Source: CAVYXZ01 sp965223835 (lineage in GTDB: Bacteria > Chloroflexota > Anaerolineae > Aggregatilineales > Phototrophicaceae). From it: a DNA stretch of 64,000 nucleotides. The notes under the pieces were generated by a model. The model was not told the DNA's origin, did not search any database, and saw nothing but the letters and a program-made list of their open reading frames with translations. The stretch lies in the NCBI GenBank assembly GCA_965223835.1, contig CBDCXQ010000001.1:3782001-3846000 (forward strand). Direction: 5' to 3'. Shown piece by piece: positions 24,256 to 33,470 of this stretch. A program made the position numbers and the translations under genes. The stretch's first letter is position 1. Each line of letters starts with the position of its first letter.

Positions 24256-24918
24256 ATGTTCACCTTCATTTTCGCCCTGTTACTAATCCAACAACCGATC
24301 ATACCTGATCAACCAATCACGGTGATGGTGGGTTCTGAACCCGTAAAACTGATATATACCAGCGAGGGCGACGAGTACGTCACCATCACGCCCGTTGATC
24401 GAACTGACGAGGGAACGCTTGATCTCATCATTGCGGTGCGCTATGGGACAGATCATCTTGTTTATCACGACCTGGATGCGATTCCCGCATTGGAAGACCT
24501 ATTGCTCAGCAAGGTGGGCGACTATACCATCACGTTGCACACATTCAATGGAGTACAGACCGGCGCGGTTGAAGTGACGCTCACCACGCGGCCCCGGTTG
24601 ATGATGTGTGAGCCGGTTGAGATAGAACTCGCAGCCCACACGCCCTACACTTGCTGGTTGGACCTGGAAGCAAGTCAACAATTGACCATCACTGCCCGTG
24701 ATGTCAGCGGTACGCTGGACCCGGTGCTGCGGCTGTATATTGCTGACGAGTTGCTGGTGCTCAATGACGATCATGGGATGGCATCCATCGAATTGAACGT
24801 TTTTGATGCCGCGCTACTAGACTTTACAGTACCCGCTTCAGCCCGCTACCGGGTCCAGGTGAGTGACTTTGCCGGGGCAACCGGAACCGTTGAACTTTCT
24901 CTTGACCGTGCCGGGTGA
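24256..24918 (+). CDS. Exported protein with PPC-like beta domain
   Basis: 220 residues from ATG 24256. The N-terminal hydrophobic stretch (MFTFIFALLLIQQPIIP) is a short signal peptide or anchor. The C-terminal ~100 residues (VEIELAAHTPYTCWLDLEAS ... LDPVLRLYIADELLVLNDDH ... YRVQVSDFAGATGTVELSL) match the pattern of bacterial pre-peptidase C-terminal domains. It is likely outside the membrane. No enzyme domain is present. It ends 24 bases before a tRNA gene. Confidence 0.72.
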   Translation: MFTFIFALLLIQQPIIPDQPITVMVGSEPVKLIYTSEGDEYVTITPVDRTDEGTLDLIIAVRYGTDHLVYHDLDAIPALEDLLLSKVGDYTITLHTFNGVQTGAVEVTLTTRPRLMMCEPVEIELAAHTPYTCWLDLEASQQLTITARDVSGTLDPVLRLYIADELLVLNDDHGMASIELNVFDAALLDFTVPASARYRVQVSDFAGATGTVELSLDRAG

Positions 24919-24942
24919 CTATGCTAGTATATTTTCACTCAT

Positions 24943-25016
24943 GTGCCTGTAGCTCAGTGGATTAGAGCGATGGTCTACGGAACCATAGGTCAGGGGTTCG
25001 AATCCCTTCAGGCACG
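24943..25016 (+). tRNA. tRNA-Arg (anticodon ACG)
   Basis: A cloverleaf can be drawn by eye: acceptor GTGCCTG/CAGGCAC, a D-arm with AGCTCAGTGG, anticodon stem ATGGT/ACCAT around loop CTACGGA (anticodon ACG), and T-arm GGTTCGAATCC. CCA is not encoded. A hairpin with a T-rich tail follows directly. Confidence 0.95.
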
Positions 25017-25021
25017 CAACA

Positions 25022-25056
25022 ACGCTCGGTGACAAAGCCGGGCGTTTTGCATTTTT
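25022..25056 (+). terminator. Terminator after tRNA-Arg(ACG)
   Basis: Stem ACGCTCGG/CCGGGCGT (8 bp with one G-T pair), 8-base loop, followed by TTTGCATTTTT. It lies directly after the tRNA. Confidence 0.8.
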
Positions 25057-25084
25057 CCCCAGGATCACCGCTGCCCGCTGCAGT

Positions 25085-25226
25085 CACAACAACGTCTTTC
25101 AAGCGTGAGAGATAAGCGAAAGGCGGCAGCAGGTCAAACTTCAGGATGTTTCCCTCCGCGTCCACAATGACTCGCTTGATCACGTCACGCAAAAGCCTTT
25201 GCTTCTGCCTCATGCCAGTCCATCAG
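25085..25226 (-). pseudogene. Decayed C-terminal tail of a large serine recombinase
   Basis: The minus strand reads LLRDVIKRVIVDAEGNILKF followed by DLLPPFAYLSRL, which resembles the C-terminal end of large serine recombinases (the VxVD..G.I...LLPPF-Y pattern). Immediately upstream LMDWHEAEAK is in another frame, and TAG and TGA stops interrupt it, so at least one frameshift is present. An 83-codon frame continues into the antisense of the tRNA and is not a gene. Location next to tRNA-Arg suggests a relic of an integrated element. Assignment rests on a short motif. Confidence 0.45.
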
Positions 25227-25415
25227 ATACTACACCGATTTGCGAAATTATGGGCAGCGCCGCATCCAGAGGTAATGTATCCATGTCATGGCAACCGCAA
25301 TCGCGGTATCCTAGCCGAATACATTGTTACCAAATTTCTCAACGGTCTGCATTACAGACGGCGGTAAATGACCATTAGCGGTAGCGTCATTTTCTGTCCA
25401 ACCCAGATTATCACG

Positions 25416-25886
25416 TTAGTCGAATACCCAGCGGGTTGCAGTAGGCATCGTGGACCAGGCAATGACTTTCTTGAGCTGGAGTTCCCAGATCGGCGGCCCA
25501 TGCCGCATCCCGTATTTGGGTTCGTAGGCGTCATCTATCCGCTTCATCGCGGCGGAATCAGGATCCGTAATATGGCTGACGGTGCCTTGCAGAATCACGG
25601 CCTGATCGCTATCGTCCAAATGGACTGTGACCAGAGGGCGAACCGCCAGATTACGCGACCAACGGGCTCCCGAACCACCCCCAAAAAACAACGTGTCATC
25701 CAACCATACCCCCCACACTGGCACAACATGCGGATGACCATTGGGGTTCACGGTCGCAATCCAGTAGTTCTTAGCCTGCAGCATCCGTTGATTCACGAAA
25801 TCCCATTGAAGTAGCTTATCGGCATCTTCCGGGGACCAGTATCCAGCTAATGGTTCAGGTTGAGTTGGCTCAGGAATTTTGGGCAT
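25416..25886 (-). CDS. PPOX-class pyridoxamine 5'-phosphate oxidase-fold protein
   Basis: 156 residues. The split-barrel pattern is clear: YWIATVNPNGHPHVVPVWGV, LFFGGGSGARWSRNLAVRPL, VTVHLDDSDQAVILQGTV and a C-terminal WSTMPTATRWVFD. Such proteins bind FMN or F420 and act as small reductases. It stands alone between the recombinase relic and a membrane protein gene. GAGAT precedes the ATG. Confidence 0.85.
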   Translation of the reverse strand: MPKIPEPTQPEPLAGYWSPEDADKLLQWDFVNQRMLQAKNYWIATVNPNGHPHVVPVWGVWLDDTLFFGGGSGARWSRNLAVRPLVTVHLDDSDQAVILQGTVSHITDPDSAAMKRIDDAYEPKYGMRHGPPIWELQLKKVIAWSTMPTATRWVFD

Positions 25887-25983
25887 ACTGAAATCTCCGC
25901 ATTTATTGACAATCCGCAGTATAGCCGCTTAACATGACACCTGCTGTCATATTTGATTAGGATGGGATTTGTCGGCGTAGCTG

Positions 25984-26640
25984 TCAGATTAGACGCAGCT
26001 CAGCCACGCGCTGTGCCAGATAGCCGAGAAGGACCGGAACCAATAGGGGCAACACAAACAGCCCGTTAAGTTGTTCCGCCGTAAGGTTCATGCCAGCGGA
26101 GTACAATAATATCATCCCGCCCACAACATAGGTCAACCAGTAGAGCAAAACCGCACCAACCGCCAGGCCCTGCGCACTCCCCCGATCTTGCAGATGATTG
26201 GCGATCACGAGGCCGACCATGCCGCAGAAATACATTTCCGTATACGGTTGCATAACGATCAAAAGGGTGCCAGTGAACAAGAGTAGCAGCCACTCGTCAG
26301 CAGGTACCTCAGCAAACAGCACCGCAAAAACCATTAAACCAACAACCGTAAACCCGTGTAACAATCGGTAAATCCACATTAGCCAGGTGCGGTTAAGCTG
26401 CCATAAACTCGCTGCCCACAGGCTCAAGAGAAGTTCGCGGGCGGTATAGGGAGTCAGCCGGACCAGGTCCCATGTAAACCGTTCCCGCTCACGATAAACT
26501 TTATCGACGGTGCTGGTCGCGATAAACAATAAAGCCACCAGCCAGAAGATGCAGTAAACAACCGGCAAACTAAGCCCGCCTAAAAACAAAAAGGCAACAA
26601 TCGTCAACGAAACCATGAATAGCTGAAACGGCTTGAGCAC
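25984..26640 (-). CDS. Multi-pass membrane protein, function unknown
   Basis: 218 residues with about six hydrophobic segments, separated by a charged loop (STVDKVYRERERFTWDLVRL) after the second. The loop sequence TPYTARELLLSLWAASLW resembles ABC-2 type permease-like proteins of unknown role seen in related genomes. The start is GTG 26640 with a weak ribosome site; an ATG at 26616 would remove eight residues and keep every membrane segment. Confidence 0.7.
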   Translation of the reverse strand: MLKPFQLFMVSLTIVAFLFLGGLSLPVVYCIFWLVALLFIATSTVDKVYRERERFTWDLVRLTPYTARELLLSLWAASLWQLNRTWLMWIYRLLHGFTVVGLMVFAVLFAEVPADEWLLLLFTGTLLIVMQPYTEMYFCGMVGLVIANHLQDRGSAQGLAVGAVLLYWLTYVVGGMILLYSAGMNLTAEQLNGLFVLPLLVPVLLGYLAQRVAELRLI

Positions 26641-26866
26641 GGGTTGGTGGCGATAACGGCGGACGATGGGATGTGTCGATTTTGACCATACCGGTAATTA
26701 TTCATCGCCCCATTGTATGACTTCTGTAAAGCAAATACAGCAAAAGATCAATAAACCTGAACACACCGTAGCAAACCAGTACAGAGAACGGTGACTGCCC
26801 GACTTGGAAAGTCAGCGCTTTCAACATATATTTAATATTGGAATGATCTTGCTTCAGGACACGTCT

Positions 26867-28144
26867 ATGCGTAGCATTGCAACCCTTATTCTGCTGGCAC
26901 TATTACAGGCCACGCCCGATTACGCCATCAGCAACATTCGCCCGGCAATCCGTTCTGCCGATGGCAGTCTGGTGATCGTTGCTTTTGATGTGACCAACCA
27001 GGGTGCCACCGCCAGCAGCACAGCAACCGTGCGCATGGTCAATAAAGATACGGGTACTGAATTGGCAAGTGAACAGCTTAGCCCCCTATTGGCTGGCGAT
27101 GGCGTGCTCATAACGCTAGAGTTTCCGGTTGGCTTCCTGCCACCTGACCGCGAACAAACGATGCTGGTATCTGTCGGGATTGATGAAGTCGAACCATCTA
27201 CGGGCAACATCGCCAATAATTCAGCCAATGTCTTAATACCTCCAGTGGACCAACTGCCGCTGGATACCACCGATTCTGAAACTGTAAGCGGGCCATCTGG
27301 ACCTTTGCTCATCTTCGGCTTTGCCTTCAATCGAGATGATCCGGTGCATATGGTATTGCTGGTCGCCGTTATTGGTGCCCTGTTGTTGATGTTGCTGCTT
27401 CTGGTCATCATTTTGCGGCTCATCTTCCAACGAACGCCCCGCTTCGCGGTGCAGATGCCGCCCTATGCCAATGCCCAGCCGCTGCCGACCTCTTCTACTG
27501 GTGGTCGTCGTCAGGGCTGGCAGTTCCATGCGCAGAATGATCTGTCGCCACCAACCCCCGCGAACGAGGGCGCAACTCACGTGCGCAAGCGATTAACCGG
27601 TGTTGATGGTATCAAGCTATCCGATTGGAAAATCACCGGTCTACGCCTCAGCCAATACGATCAGTATGGACGAGTGACCCGCAGCGAAGTGATCGCCACG
27701 CGAAAGTATAGCCGTCGTCTCTCGAAAATCGCCCGCAAAGCACCCGACCTGAGCGAAGATCGCATCCGACGCCGGGTTCGCCCGGTGGCCCGTTTCCTGG
27801 TCCGGCAATTCAAGCGTCGCATCAACAAACGGAGTGCGATGCTCCCCCTGGCACTTGATGTGAGCTTTGAAGGTGGGCACGGTGAAGTCCGCATCTTGTT
27901 CGAATTATTCTATCTGGAACAAGGTCGCTGGCGTAAGGTCGATAGCTGGGAACCAGAAATGATGGTCCCTGGCAAAGTCATCCATGAAAACTTCACGTAT
28001 AGCCTGTATGGTATGGGCCAGGGTGAAACATTACGTGATTTCACCCGCCGGTTGCCCGACAATCTCACCCAGATACTGACAGACATGCTCAAACCCGACC
28101 AGCAACCGACTATGGAAACCGGTGAGTTCATAGTTCGCACATAG
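26867..28144 (+). CDS. CARDB-like extracytoplasmic domain protein with one membrane anchor and cytoplasmic tail
   Basis: 425 residues from ATG 26867 (AGGA seven bases upstream). An N-terminal signal or anchor (MRSIATLILLALLQ) leads to a CARDB-type beta domain at about 20-120 (FDVTNQGATASSTATVRMVN). A strong membrane segment follows at about 160-185 (VHMVLLVAVIGALLLMLLLL). The cytoplasmic part from about 190 is basic (ARKAPDLSEDRIRRRVRPVA, FLVRQFKRRINKRSAMLPLA) and not recognised. Upstream in-frame starts (TTG 26804, ATG 26843) are possible. A signalling or surface-assembly role is only a guess. Confidence 0.75.
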   Translation: MRSIATLILLALLQATPDYAISNIRPAIRSADGSLVIVAFDVTNQGATASSTATVRMVNKDTGTELASEQLSPLLAGDGVLITLEFPVGFLPPDREQTMLVSVGIDEVEPSTGNIANNSANVLIPPVDQLPLDTTDSETVSGPSGPLLIFGFAFNRDDPVHMVLLVAVIGALLLMLLLLVIILRLIFQRTPRFAVQMPPYANAQPLPTSSTGGRRQGWQFHAQNDLSPPTPANEGATHVRKRLTGVDGIKLSDWKITGLRLSQYDQYGRVTRSEVIATRKYSRRLSKIARKAPDLSEDRIRRRVRPVARFLVRQFKRRINKRSAMLPLALDVSFEGGHGEVRILFELFYLEQGRWRKVDSWEPEMMVPGKVIHENFTYSLYGMGQGETLRDFTRRLPDNLTQILTDMLKPDQQPTMETGEFIVRT

Positions 28145-28302
28145 CCTGTCACCAGGTTGCGATGTTTAGACCAATCGTAATGGCTCTTGTCATAAAAATT
28201 GTAGTGGAATAGCATCGTAAGCAGATCACTTGTGTCAAACAGGTACACAACCGGTGCGTATCTGATTATCTGTGTCAACGTATGCAAAAGGCGGTAAACT
28301 GC

Positions 28303-28332
28303 CTGCCAAATATGGCTTGTGAAAAATATAAT
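28303..28332 (+). promoter_or_regulatory. Putative promoter of the ABC importer operon
   Basis: -35 CTGCCA, 18-base spacer, -10 TATAAT. It lies in the 317-bp gene-free gap before the binding-protein gene, leaving a leader of about 120 bases. The leader contains AGGAGGTGA at about 28379 with no start codon at proper spacing. No riboswitch fold is recognised. Confidence 0.45.
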
Positions 28333-28461
28333 AGTCGGGGGTCGTTGGCTAGGATTTCGTGCTGTTGGTTGCAGTTCAGGAGGTGAACATATATACACAA
28401 TTTTCAATTTTATGTCCGTTGAAGTCTATTTGTACCTATGATTATTAAGGGGCCTACCAAA

Positions 28462-29802
28462 ATGAATTTCAGACTGTCTCTAATTCCGATATTACTGCTG
28501 ATCATCGCATTGTCACTGCCAGTTATGGCACAGGAAGCCATTGAACTTGAATTCTGGACATGGAAAATTTTCCATGTGCCCGGCTTAGAAGCAGTTGCCG
28601 CCAACTTTGAAGCTGAAACCGGCATCAAAGTCAATGTACAAGCTTACAATCCAGATGAAGTGTACCGCACCCGCATCACCACCGCTGAACAGGCTGAAGA
28701 GTTACCTGACATTTTGTCCTACTGGTCAGGGGGACAATGGGAACTCGCGGCAACTGATAATCTGGTTGAACTGTCTGAGATCGTTGATGACGAGTGGCAA
28801 GGCACATTTCTGCCGGGAACTTATGAACTACGGTCAGTCATGACGGAAGACACATATGACAATTGCCAGAGCGATCCAGATTGCACCTTTACCAATATCG
28901 AGGTCGGACAATCTTTCAGCGTTCCGTATCTGGCGGGACAGGCGTTCTTCGTGTATGGCAACAAGGCCTTGATGGAAGAAGCTGGTCTCGACCCGAATAC
29001 ACCGCCCGCAACTGCCGAAGAATGGTTAGAAATGATGGCGACCATTAATGCAGAAACCGGGGTCGCCGGGTTGGTAACTGGTGTCCAGAATGCTGATGTG
29101 CTAAATTTCTGGCTGTTCAATCCCATGCTGATTACCAGTTGTGGGCCAGAAACCTACGATGCAATCTACCGCGGTGAAATGAGCTTCACCGAACCCTGTG
29201 CCTTGAATGTTCTCGAATGGATCAACGAAATCAGCGTGAATGATCTCTGGATGCCGGGCATTCTCAGTACCAATATTGACCCGGCAGATGTCGCTTTTGC
29301 TCAGGAGCGTGCAGCCTTTGATCTTGGCGGAACCTACACGCTTGGATTCCTGATTGAACAGGGTATGGACCCAGACAATCTAATCTCGTTCCCGGTGCCA
29401 CCGCTGGCCGATTCCGCGTTACCGGTGCTGGAGATTGCACCCGCACCGTTGATTGACGCGATGGTCACAACCGACAGTGAACATCCCGAAGAAGCACTTC
29501 AATTCCTACGCTTCCTCACATCACCAGAGCAGATGGAAATCTTCGCCAGGACAGTTGGAGATCTACCGGCTGTCACCGTTTCATCAGATCCGGAGCGGGT
29601 TGGCAATGTCATGCCAGGATTGTTGAATGCCATCAGTGAATATTCTCCATTCCAGGATGCCACTGCGCCGCAGTTAAGTGACATGCGGGATGTACTTAAA
29701 CTTGGCCTTCAACAATTTATTCTCGGTGAAGTCACCCCAGAAGAGCTGGCAATAAATGTTGATGCGGCCAATGCGACGGCCTGGGCGGAGCGTAGTGAAT
29801 GA
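28462..29802 (+). CDS. ABC transporter extracellular solute-binding protein (family 1, sugar type)
   Basis: 446 residues from ATG 28462, with AAGGGG at normal spacing. A signal peptide (LLLIIALSLPVMA) is cleaved before QEAIELEFWTW. No lipobox cysteine is present. The fold-defining stretches are typical of family 1: VNVQAYNPDEVYRTRI, LPDILSYWSGGQW, VPYLAGQAFFVYGNKALMEEAGLD, and late HPEEALQFLRFLTSPEQMEIF. It captures a sugar or related solute outside the membrane for the permeases that follow. The ligand is not predictable. Confidence 0.92.
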   Translation: MNFRLSLIPILLLIIALSLPVMAQEAIELEFWTWKIFHVPGLEAVAANFEAETGIKVNVQAYNPDEVYRTRITTAEQAEELPDILSYWSGGQWELAATDNLVELSEIVDDEWQGTFLPGTYELRSVMTEDTYDNCQSDPDCTFTNIEVGQSFSVPYLAGQAFFVYGNKALMEEAGLDPNTPPATAEEWLEMMATINAETGVAGLVTGVQNADVLNFWLFNPMLITSCGPETYDAIYRGEMSFTEPCALNVLEWINEISVNDLWMPGILSTNIDPADVAFAQERAAFDLGGTYTLGFLIEQGMDPDNLISFPVPPLADSALPVLEIAPAPLIDAMVTTDSEHPEEALQFLRFLTSPEQMEIFARTVGDLPAVTVSSDPERVGNVMPGLLNAISEYSPFQDATAPQLSDMRDVLKLGLQQFILGEVTPEELAINVDAANATAWAERSE

Positions 29803-29843
29803 GGCTATTCAGTAATTAATAGACCCGGTTGATATCGGTAATT

Positions 29844-29877
29844 AGTGTAGTGGCTGCAAATACTGGGCCGCTACACT
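29844..29877 (+). promoter_or_regulatory. Stable intercistronic hairpin between binding-protein and permease genes
   Basis: An 11-bp stem (AGTGTAGTGGC with GCCGCTACACT, one G-T pair) and a 12-base loop. It is followed by GATTTTATG, not a strong U-tract. In many importer operons such a hairpin protects the upstream mRNA and lowers expression of the permeases relative to the binding protein. That role here is inferred from position. Confidence 0.55.
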
Positions 29878-29911
29878 GATTTTATGTAGAAAATTATGGA
29901 ATAAATCATTT

Positions 29912-30895
29912 ATGCAGACTGAAAGTACATCGTTATCATTAGCAAATTCTGAGAAGCAACGCCGCTGGATTATGGAGATATTGAAGAAGAATATAGGCTT
30001 CTTTTTCATCTTGCCAGCGCTGCTGCTGTTTCTGATTTTTGGCCTTTACACCGTTATTTTCGCTGTGATTTTAAGTTTCTTTCGCTGGAATGGTTTTGGC
30101 GATTTTTCGATTTTCCCTCCCCGGTGTGAATTGCCCGAATGTGCCTTCGTCGGGTTAGAGAATTTTCAGGATTTTCTTTACGCCAACCCGGTACAATCGC
30201 AATTCTTCTGGCGGGCGCTGCAAAATAATATCATTATGGCAATTGTGGTAACACTCGGCACAATCCTGATCGCTCTGCCGCTGGCATTAGCCCTGAACCG
30301 AGCCATACGTGGACAATCTGTTTACCGCACCTTGATGCTTCTGCCAATGGTCACTGCTGGAATCGCAGTTTTTTACGTATGGTCATTTATCTATGAACCG
30401 GATGGCTCACTGAATGCCATTCTGGAAACGGTCGGATTAGACCTGTTGCGTGCCCGCCAGGGCTGGCTGGGGCAACCGAACACAGCATTGGGGGCGCTCA
30501 TCGTGGTAATGATCTGGGGGTCAGTCCCATTCGCCATGATTTTGTATCTGGCTGGCCTGCAAACGATTGACCGCAGTTTGTTTGAAGCAGCTGCCATAGA
30601 TGGAGCCAGTGGTTTGCAAGTTGTCTGGCATGTCGTTTGGCCTCTCCTCCGCCCAATTACGGTCATTATCGTGATTACCAATTTCAACAGTGTCATTCAA
30701 GGATATGAACAGGTCTACTTAATGACCAACGGCGGTCCAGCAGGTTATACCGAGGTTGTTGGCTTGCAGATCTTTAACTATGGCTTTGGCGATCAACGGC
30801 AACTAGGTATGGCAAGTGCGATGTCGTGGACATTGTTCGTACTGGCGTTTATCGTCGCGATTGCAAACTTACGTTTCTTCCGTTCACAGACATAG
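29912..30895 (+). CDS. Sugar ABC transporter permease (MalF/UgpA-like)
   Basis: 327 residues, six or more membrane segments. The cytoplasmic EAA loop is present (FEAAAIDGASGLQVVWHVVW then PLLRPI). The protein starts with about 20 hydrophilic residues; an internal ATG (residue 21, MEILKKNIGFFF) is an alternative start and neither has a good ribosome site. It forms the membrane channel with the next gene product. The downstream permease begins 11 bases after the stop. Confidence 0.9.
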   Translation: MQTESTSLSLANSEKQRRWIMEILKKNIGFFFILPALLLFLIFGLYTVIFAVILSFFRWNGFGDFSIFPPRCELPECAFVGLENFQDFLYANPVQSQFFWRALQNNIIMAIVVTLGTILIALPLALALNRAIRGQSVYRTLMLLPMVTAGIAVFYVWSFIYEPDGSLNAILETVGLDLLRARQGWLGQPNTALGALIVVMIWGSVPFAMILYLAGLQTIDRSLFEAAAIDGASGLQVVWHVVWPLLRPITVIIVITNFNSVIQGYEQVYLMTNGGPAGYTEVVGLQIFNYGFGDQRQLGMASAMSWTLFVLAFIVAIANLRFFRSQT

Positions 30896-30906
30896 GGAAA
30901 CAGGTG

Positions 30907-31764
30907 ATGACGCTCGTCAGAAAATATGTACCCAAGAACCTGGTGTATCACGCTGGACTGGCTTTCTACGCGGCAATCAGCATCTACCCGTTTCTATGGA
31001 TGGTTTCCTCAGCGTTCAAATCGAATCGCGAAGTGTATCGCAATAAATCCCTCATCCCCAATGAGGTGCGTTTTGATATATTGATCAATACCTGGAATGA
31101 ACTCGAATTTTTCAAATTTTTCACCAATAGCATCATCATCTCTCTGGCGACGGTCGTTGCGATTATCTTTATCTATTCATTGGCAGGCTATGGCTTCGCC
31201 AAAACTCAATTCTGGGGCCGTGACAAGTTCTTCCTGTTTTTTCTAGCGGTGTTGCTGGTACCAGGAGTCGCAGTGCTGATTCCGTTGGTTCAATTAGTCC
31301 GGTCAATGGGCCTTACGGGAAACAACGCCAATCAATTCACCACCTATCTGGCGCTTATCCTGCCGATGGTAAATGGGGCTGGTCCGTTTGCAATATTCTT
31401 CTTCCGCAATTTCTTCAGGTCCTTACCAAATGAACTGAAGGATGCGGCCAGAGTTGATGGTTGTACCGAGTGGGGCATATATTTTCGGATATACTTACCG
31501 CTCGCTACACCGGTCATCGCCACCGTGGGCATCCTCAACTTTATCGCTTCGTGGAACGCCTATATTTTACCGTCTATCCTGATCAACAATGAAGATTGGT
31601 TCACCTTGCCCCTGAAATTGCGTGATCTTGATCTACAGGCTGTAATTCAGTGGAACGTACGGATGGCCGGGTCGGTCATTATGGTACTACCAATCATTAT
31701 CCTGTTCATAATCTTGCAACGGTACTACATTCGCGGCTTGACTGCCGGTGCGACAAAAGGCTGA
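30907..31764 (+). CDS. Sugar ABC transporter permease (MalG/UgpE-like)
   Basis: 285 residues from ATG 30907 with CAGGTG upstream; a longer frame reaching back to 30826 would overlap the first permease by 70 bases and is unlikely. Six membrane segments and a clear EAA loop (KDAARVDGCTEWGIYFRIYL) are seen. It pairs with the preceding permease. No ATP-binding subunit follows. The gene ends in a short palindrome (ATTGTTC-ACCG-GAACAAT) with no U-tract. Confidence 0.9.
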   Translation: MTLVRKYVPKNLVYHAGLAFYAAISIYPFLWMVSSAFKSNREVYRNKSLIPNEVRFDILINTWNELEFFKFFTNSIIISLATVVAIIFIYSLAGYGFAKTQFWGRDKFFLFFLAVLLVPGVAVLIPLVQLVRSMGLTGNNANQFTTYLALILPMVNGAGPFAIFFFRNFFRSLPNELKDAARVDGCTEWGIYFRIYLPLATPVIATVGILNFIASWNAYILPSILINNEDWFTLPLKLRDLDLQAVIQWNVRMAGSVIMVLPIIILFIILQRYYIRGLTAGATKG

Positions 31765-31797
31765 TATTGTTCACCGGAACAATTGCACAAAATGTGT

Positions 31798-32277
31798 CTA
31801 ATCTTTAAACAGCGGTAACTGGAGTTCTTCTGGCTCATGCGGCGGATGTTCGGATTCGTCGGGTCCAGTAATGGCAAACAAGAGCACGCCAGTCGCTGCG
31901 ACCAGGAAACCGCCGATCAATCCACCGGCTTGCCAGGGGCCAAAGAAAATATCGGATTCGCCCAACACGCGGGGATTAGACCCAAACCCCAATATATCAG
32001 CCATTGAGGTCAAGGCCGCGAACAGGAGACTGGTCAAAGATAATCGCCACGAAATCTGTTGGGCCAGATTGGATGGACAGTAAGCGTAAAAATTGAATTT
32101 AACGTAAATGAGCGCACCCAGAATCAAAAGGGAAAGGCCAACGAGAATAGTTGCCAATTGCACGATACCAATGCCAACGGTAGGTTCCAGGCCGGTTACA
32201 CCGGGGAACAACCCCATAAACGCCAGGACCGTGCCTAACACCCCCAACGCGATACCAATTTGGCCGACACGCATCAT
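31798..32277 (-). CDS. Small four-helix membrane protein, function unknown
   Basis: 159 residues with four hydrophobic segments (about 5-25, 37-60, 85-100, 115-135) and an acidic cytoplasmic tail (PDESEHPPHEPEELQ). Motifs are not recognised. It begins 5 bases after the dipeptidase stop on the same strand, so the two are probably one operon. ATG 32277 or the adjacent ATG 32274 may be used. Confidence 0.72.
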   Translation of the reverse strand: MMRVGQIGIALGVLGTVLAFMGLFPGVTGLEPTVGIGIVQLATILVGLSLLILGALIYVKFNFYAYCPSNLAQQISWRLSLTSLLFAALTSMADILGFGSNPRVLGESDIFFGPWQAGGLIGGFLVAATGVLLFAITGPDESEHPPHEPEELQLPLFKD

Positions 32278-32282
32278 AATGA

Positions 32283-33350
32283 CTAATCTTCCGGCAGCAC
32301 CGCCCGCAGTTTTCGCAACATGTTACCGCCCATAATGGCCTCGATATCCGTCTCGGTGTAGCCACGCTCACGCAGAACGGCACCAATTTTTAGCAGATCA
32401 GTGAGCGTATCCAAACCCTGGGGCGTGCTTTCCATCCCAAAGCCATCATCAAAGTCACTGCCGAGGCCAACATACTGGGCACTTCCAAGCAACTGGCAAA
32501 CATAATCAATTACATCCGGAACAATGCTCAGCGGCAGTCGAACCCGACGGTCCCATTGTCGCGTCAAAAACGCGTTGTAAGGCACAATCCCCATCACCCC
32601 ATCCCGTTCGGCCAGTTGTCGGATCATGCTATCGGACAAATGCCGATCTGTATCGCAAAAACGTGCTGGATTGCTATGACTGGCAATGACCGAGCCATCA
32701 AAACGATCGATTGCTTCCATAAATGACGCCTGCGCCATGTGGGAAAGATCAAGCAATACATTAAAATCGGTCAGAACCTCCAACAATTCACGCCCCAGAT
32801 CCGTCAACGGACCCGGTTGATTGGTACCACCACAATAGCGCGTTCCCTGCCAGGCGGGTCCAACCACGCGGACACCCCGTTCGTACCATGCTTCAAACTG
32901 CCTGGGTTCAAGAATCGAATCGGCATTTTCAATCAAAATGACGAATCCTAGTTGATGTTCCAGCACATCAGTGCCGTCAGCCCAGGTTGCCAGTACCGAA
33001 TCGAGATCAGCCAGTGTGCGCACCAGGTTGATTTTTTCATGCTCGTCGGCCAGGCGCTCATAATAGTCCATCTGCCGACTGGCAATCGCATGGGCTTCCT
33101 CAGCATCGCTGTAAGTTACATTCTCCCAGGAAGCAGCATGACGGGCACGAGGTGCAACAAACAGCGTTGCAAATGTTATCGCAATCCGGCCTAAAAGCGC
33201 GTCAGGCAATCCGACAGTAGCCCAGCCATTGTGACGGGTGGCATCGGTTCGCATTTCACGCTGCCGGTGATATAGGGCACCATTGCGATAATCACGCCCG
33301 TAGGCCAGGTAATTGTAGGCAATGTCCTGATGGGCATCAACAAGAATCAT
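32283..33350 (-). CDS. Membrane dipeptidase, peptidase family M19
   Basis: 355 residues. Metal-binding and active-site motifs in order: DAHQD (His7, Asp9), VILIENAD with the bridging Glu, LLDLSHM, VIASHSNPAR, and VGLGSDFDDGF. IMGGNMLR near the end is the usual family closing motif. M19 enzymes are zinc dipeptidases acting on dipeptides, including some with D-residues; there is no signal peptide here, so it is probably cytoplasmic. It is followed closely by a small membrane protein gene. Confidence 0.92.
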   Translation of the reverse strand: MILVDAHQDIAYNYLAYGRDYRNGALYHRQREMRTDATRHNGWATVGLPDALLGRIAITFATLFVAPRARHAASWENVTYSDAEEAHAIASRQMDYYERLADEHEKINLVRTLADLDSVLATWADGTDVLEHQLGFVILIENADSILEPRQFEAWYERGVRVVGPAWQGTRYCGGTNQPGPLTDLGRELLEVLTDFNVLLDLSHMAQASFMEAIDRFDGSVIASHSNPARFCDTDRHLSDSMIRQLAERDGVMGIVPYNAFLTRQWDRRVRLPLSIVPDVIDYVCQLLGSAQYVGLGSDFDDGFGMESTPQGLDTLTDLLKIGAVLRERGYTETDIEAIMGGNMLRKLRAVLPED

Positions 33351-33470
33351 CCAATGACCCTTTACTCTGCCAAAGCGCTACGATTGTACGCGCCAAGCAA
33401 GAAAATTCCAACCGATAGCCAACCATAGTAGATGTTTACACGCAGATCGAAGTAGAAATCGATCAGTCAA

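Noticed and set aside
24962..25213. 83-codon minus-strand frame crossing the tRNA-Arg(ACG) gene
   Set aside because: Its C-terminal part (GIRTPDLWFRRPSL) is the familiar antisense translation of a tRNA; only the upstream recombinase-like part is of interest.
28379..28461. Strong AGGAGGTGA 75 bases before the binding-protein start, and a short frame from ATG 28411
   Set aside because: No start codon lies at proper distance from the AGGAGG, and the 9-codon frame has no support; left as a leader oddity.
31766..31783. ATTGTTC-ACCG-GAACAAT after the second permease as a terminator
   Set aside because: Stem is short and AT-rich and no U-tract follows on either strand.
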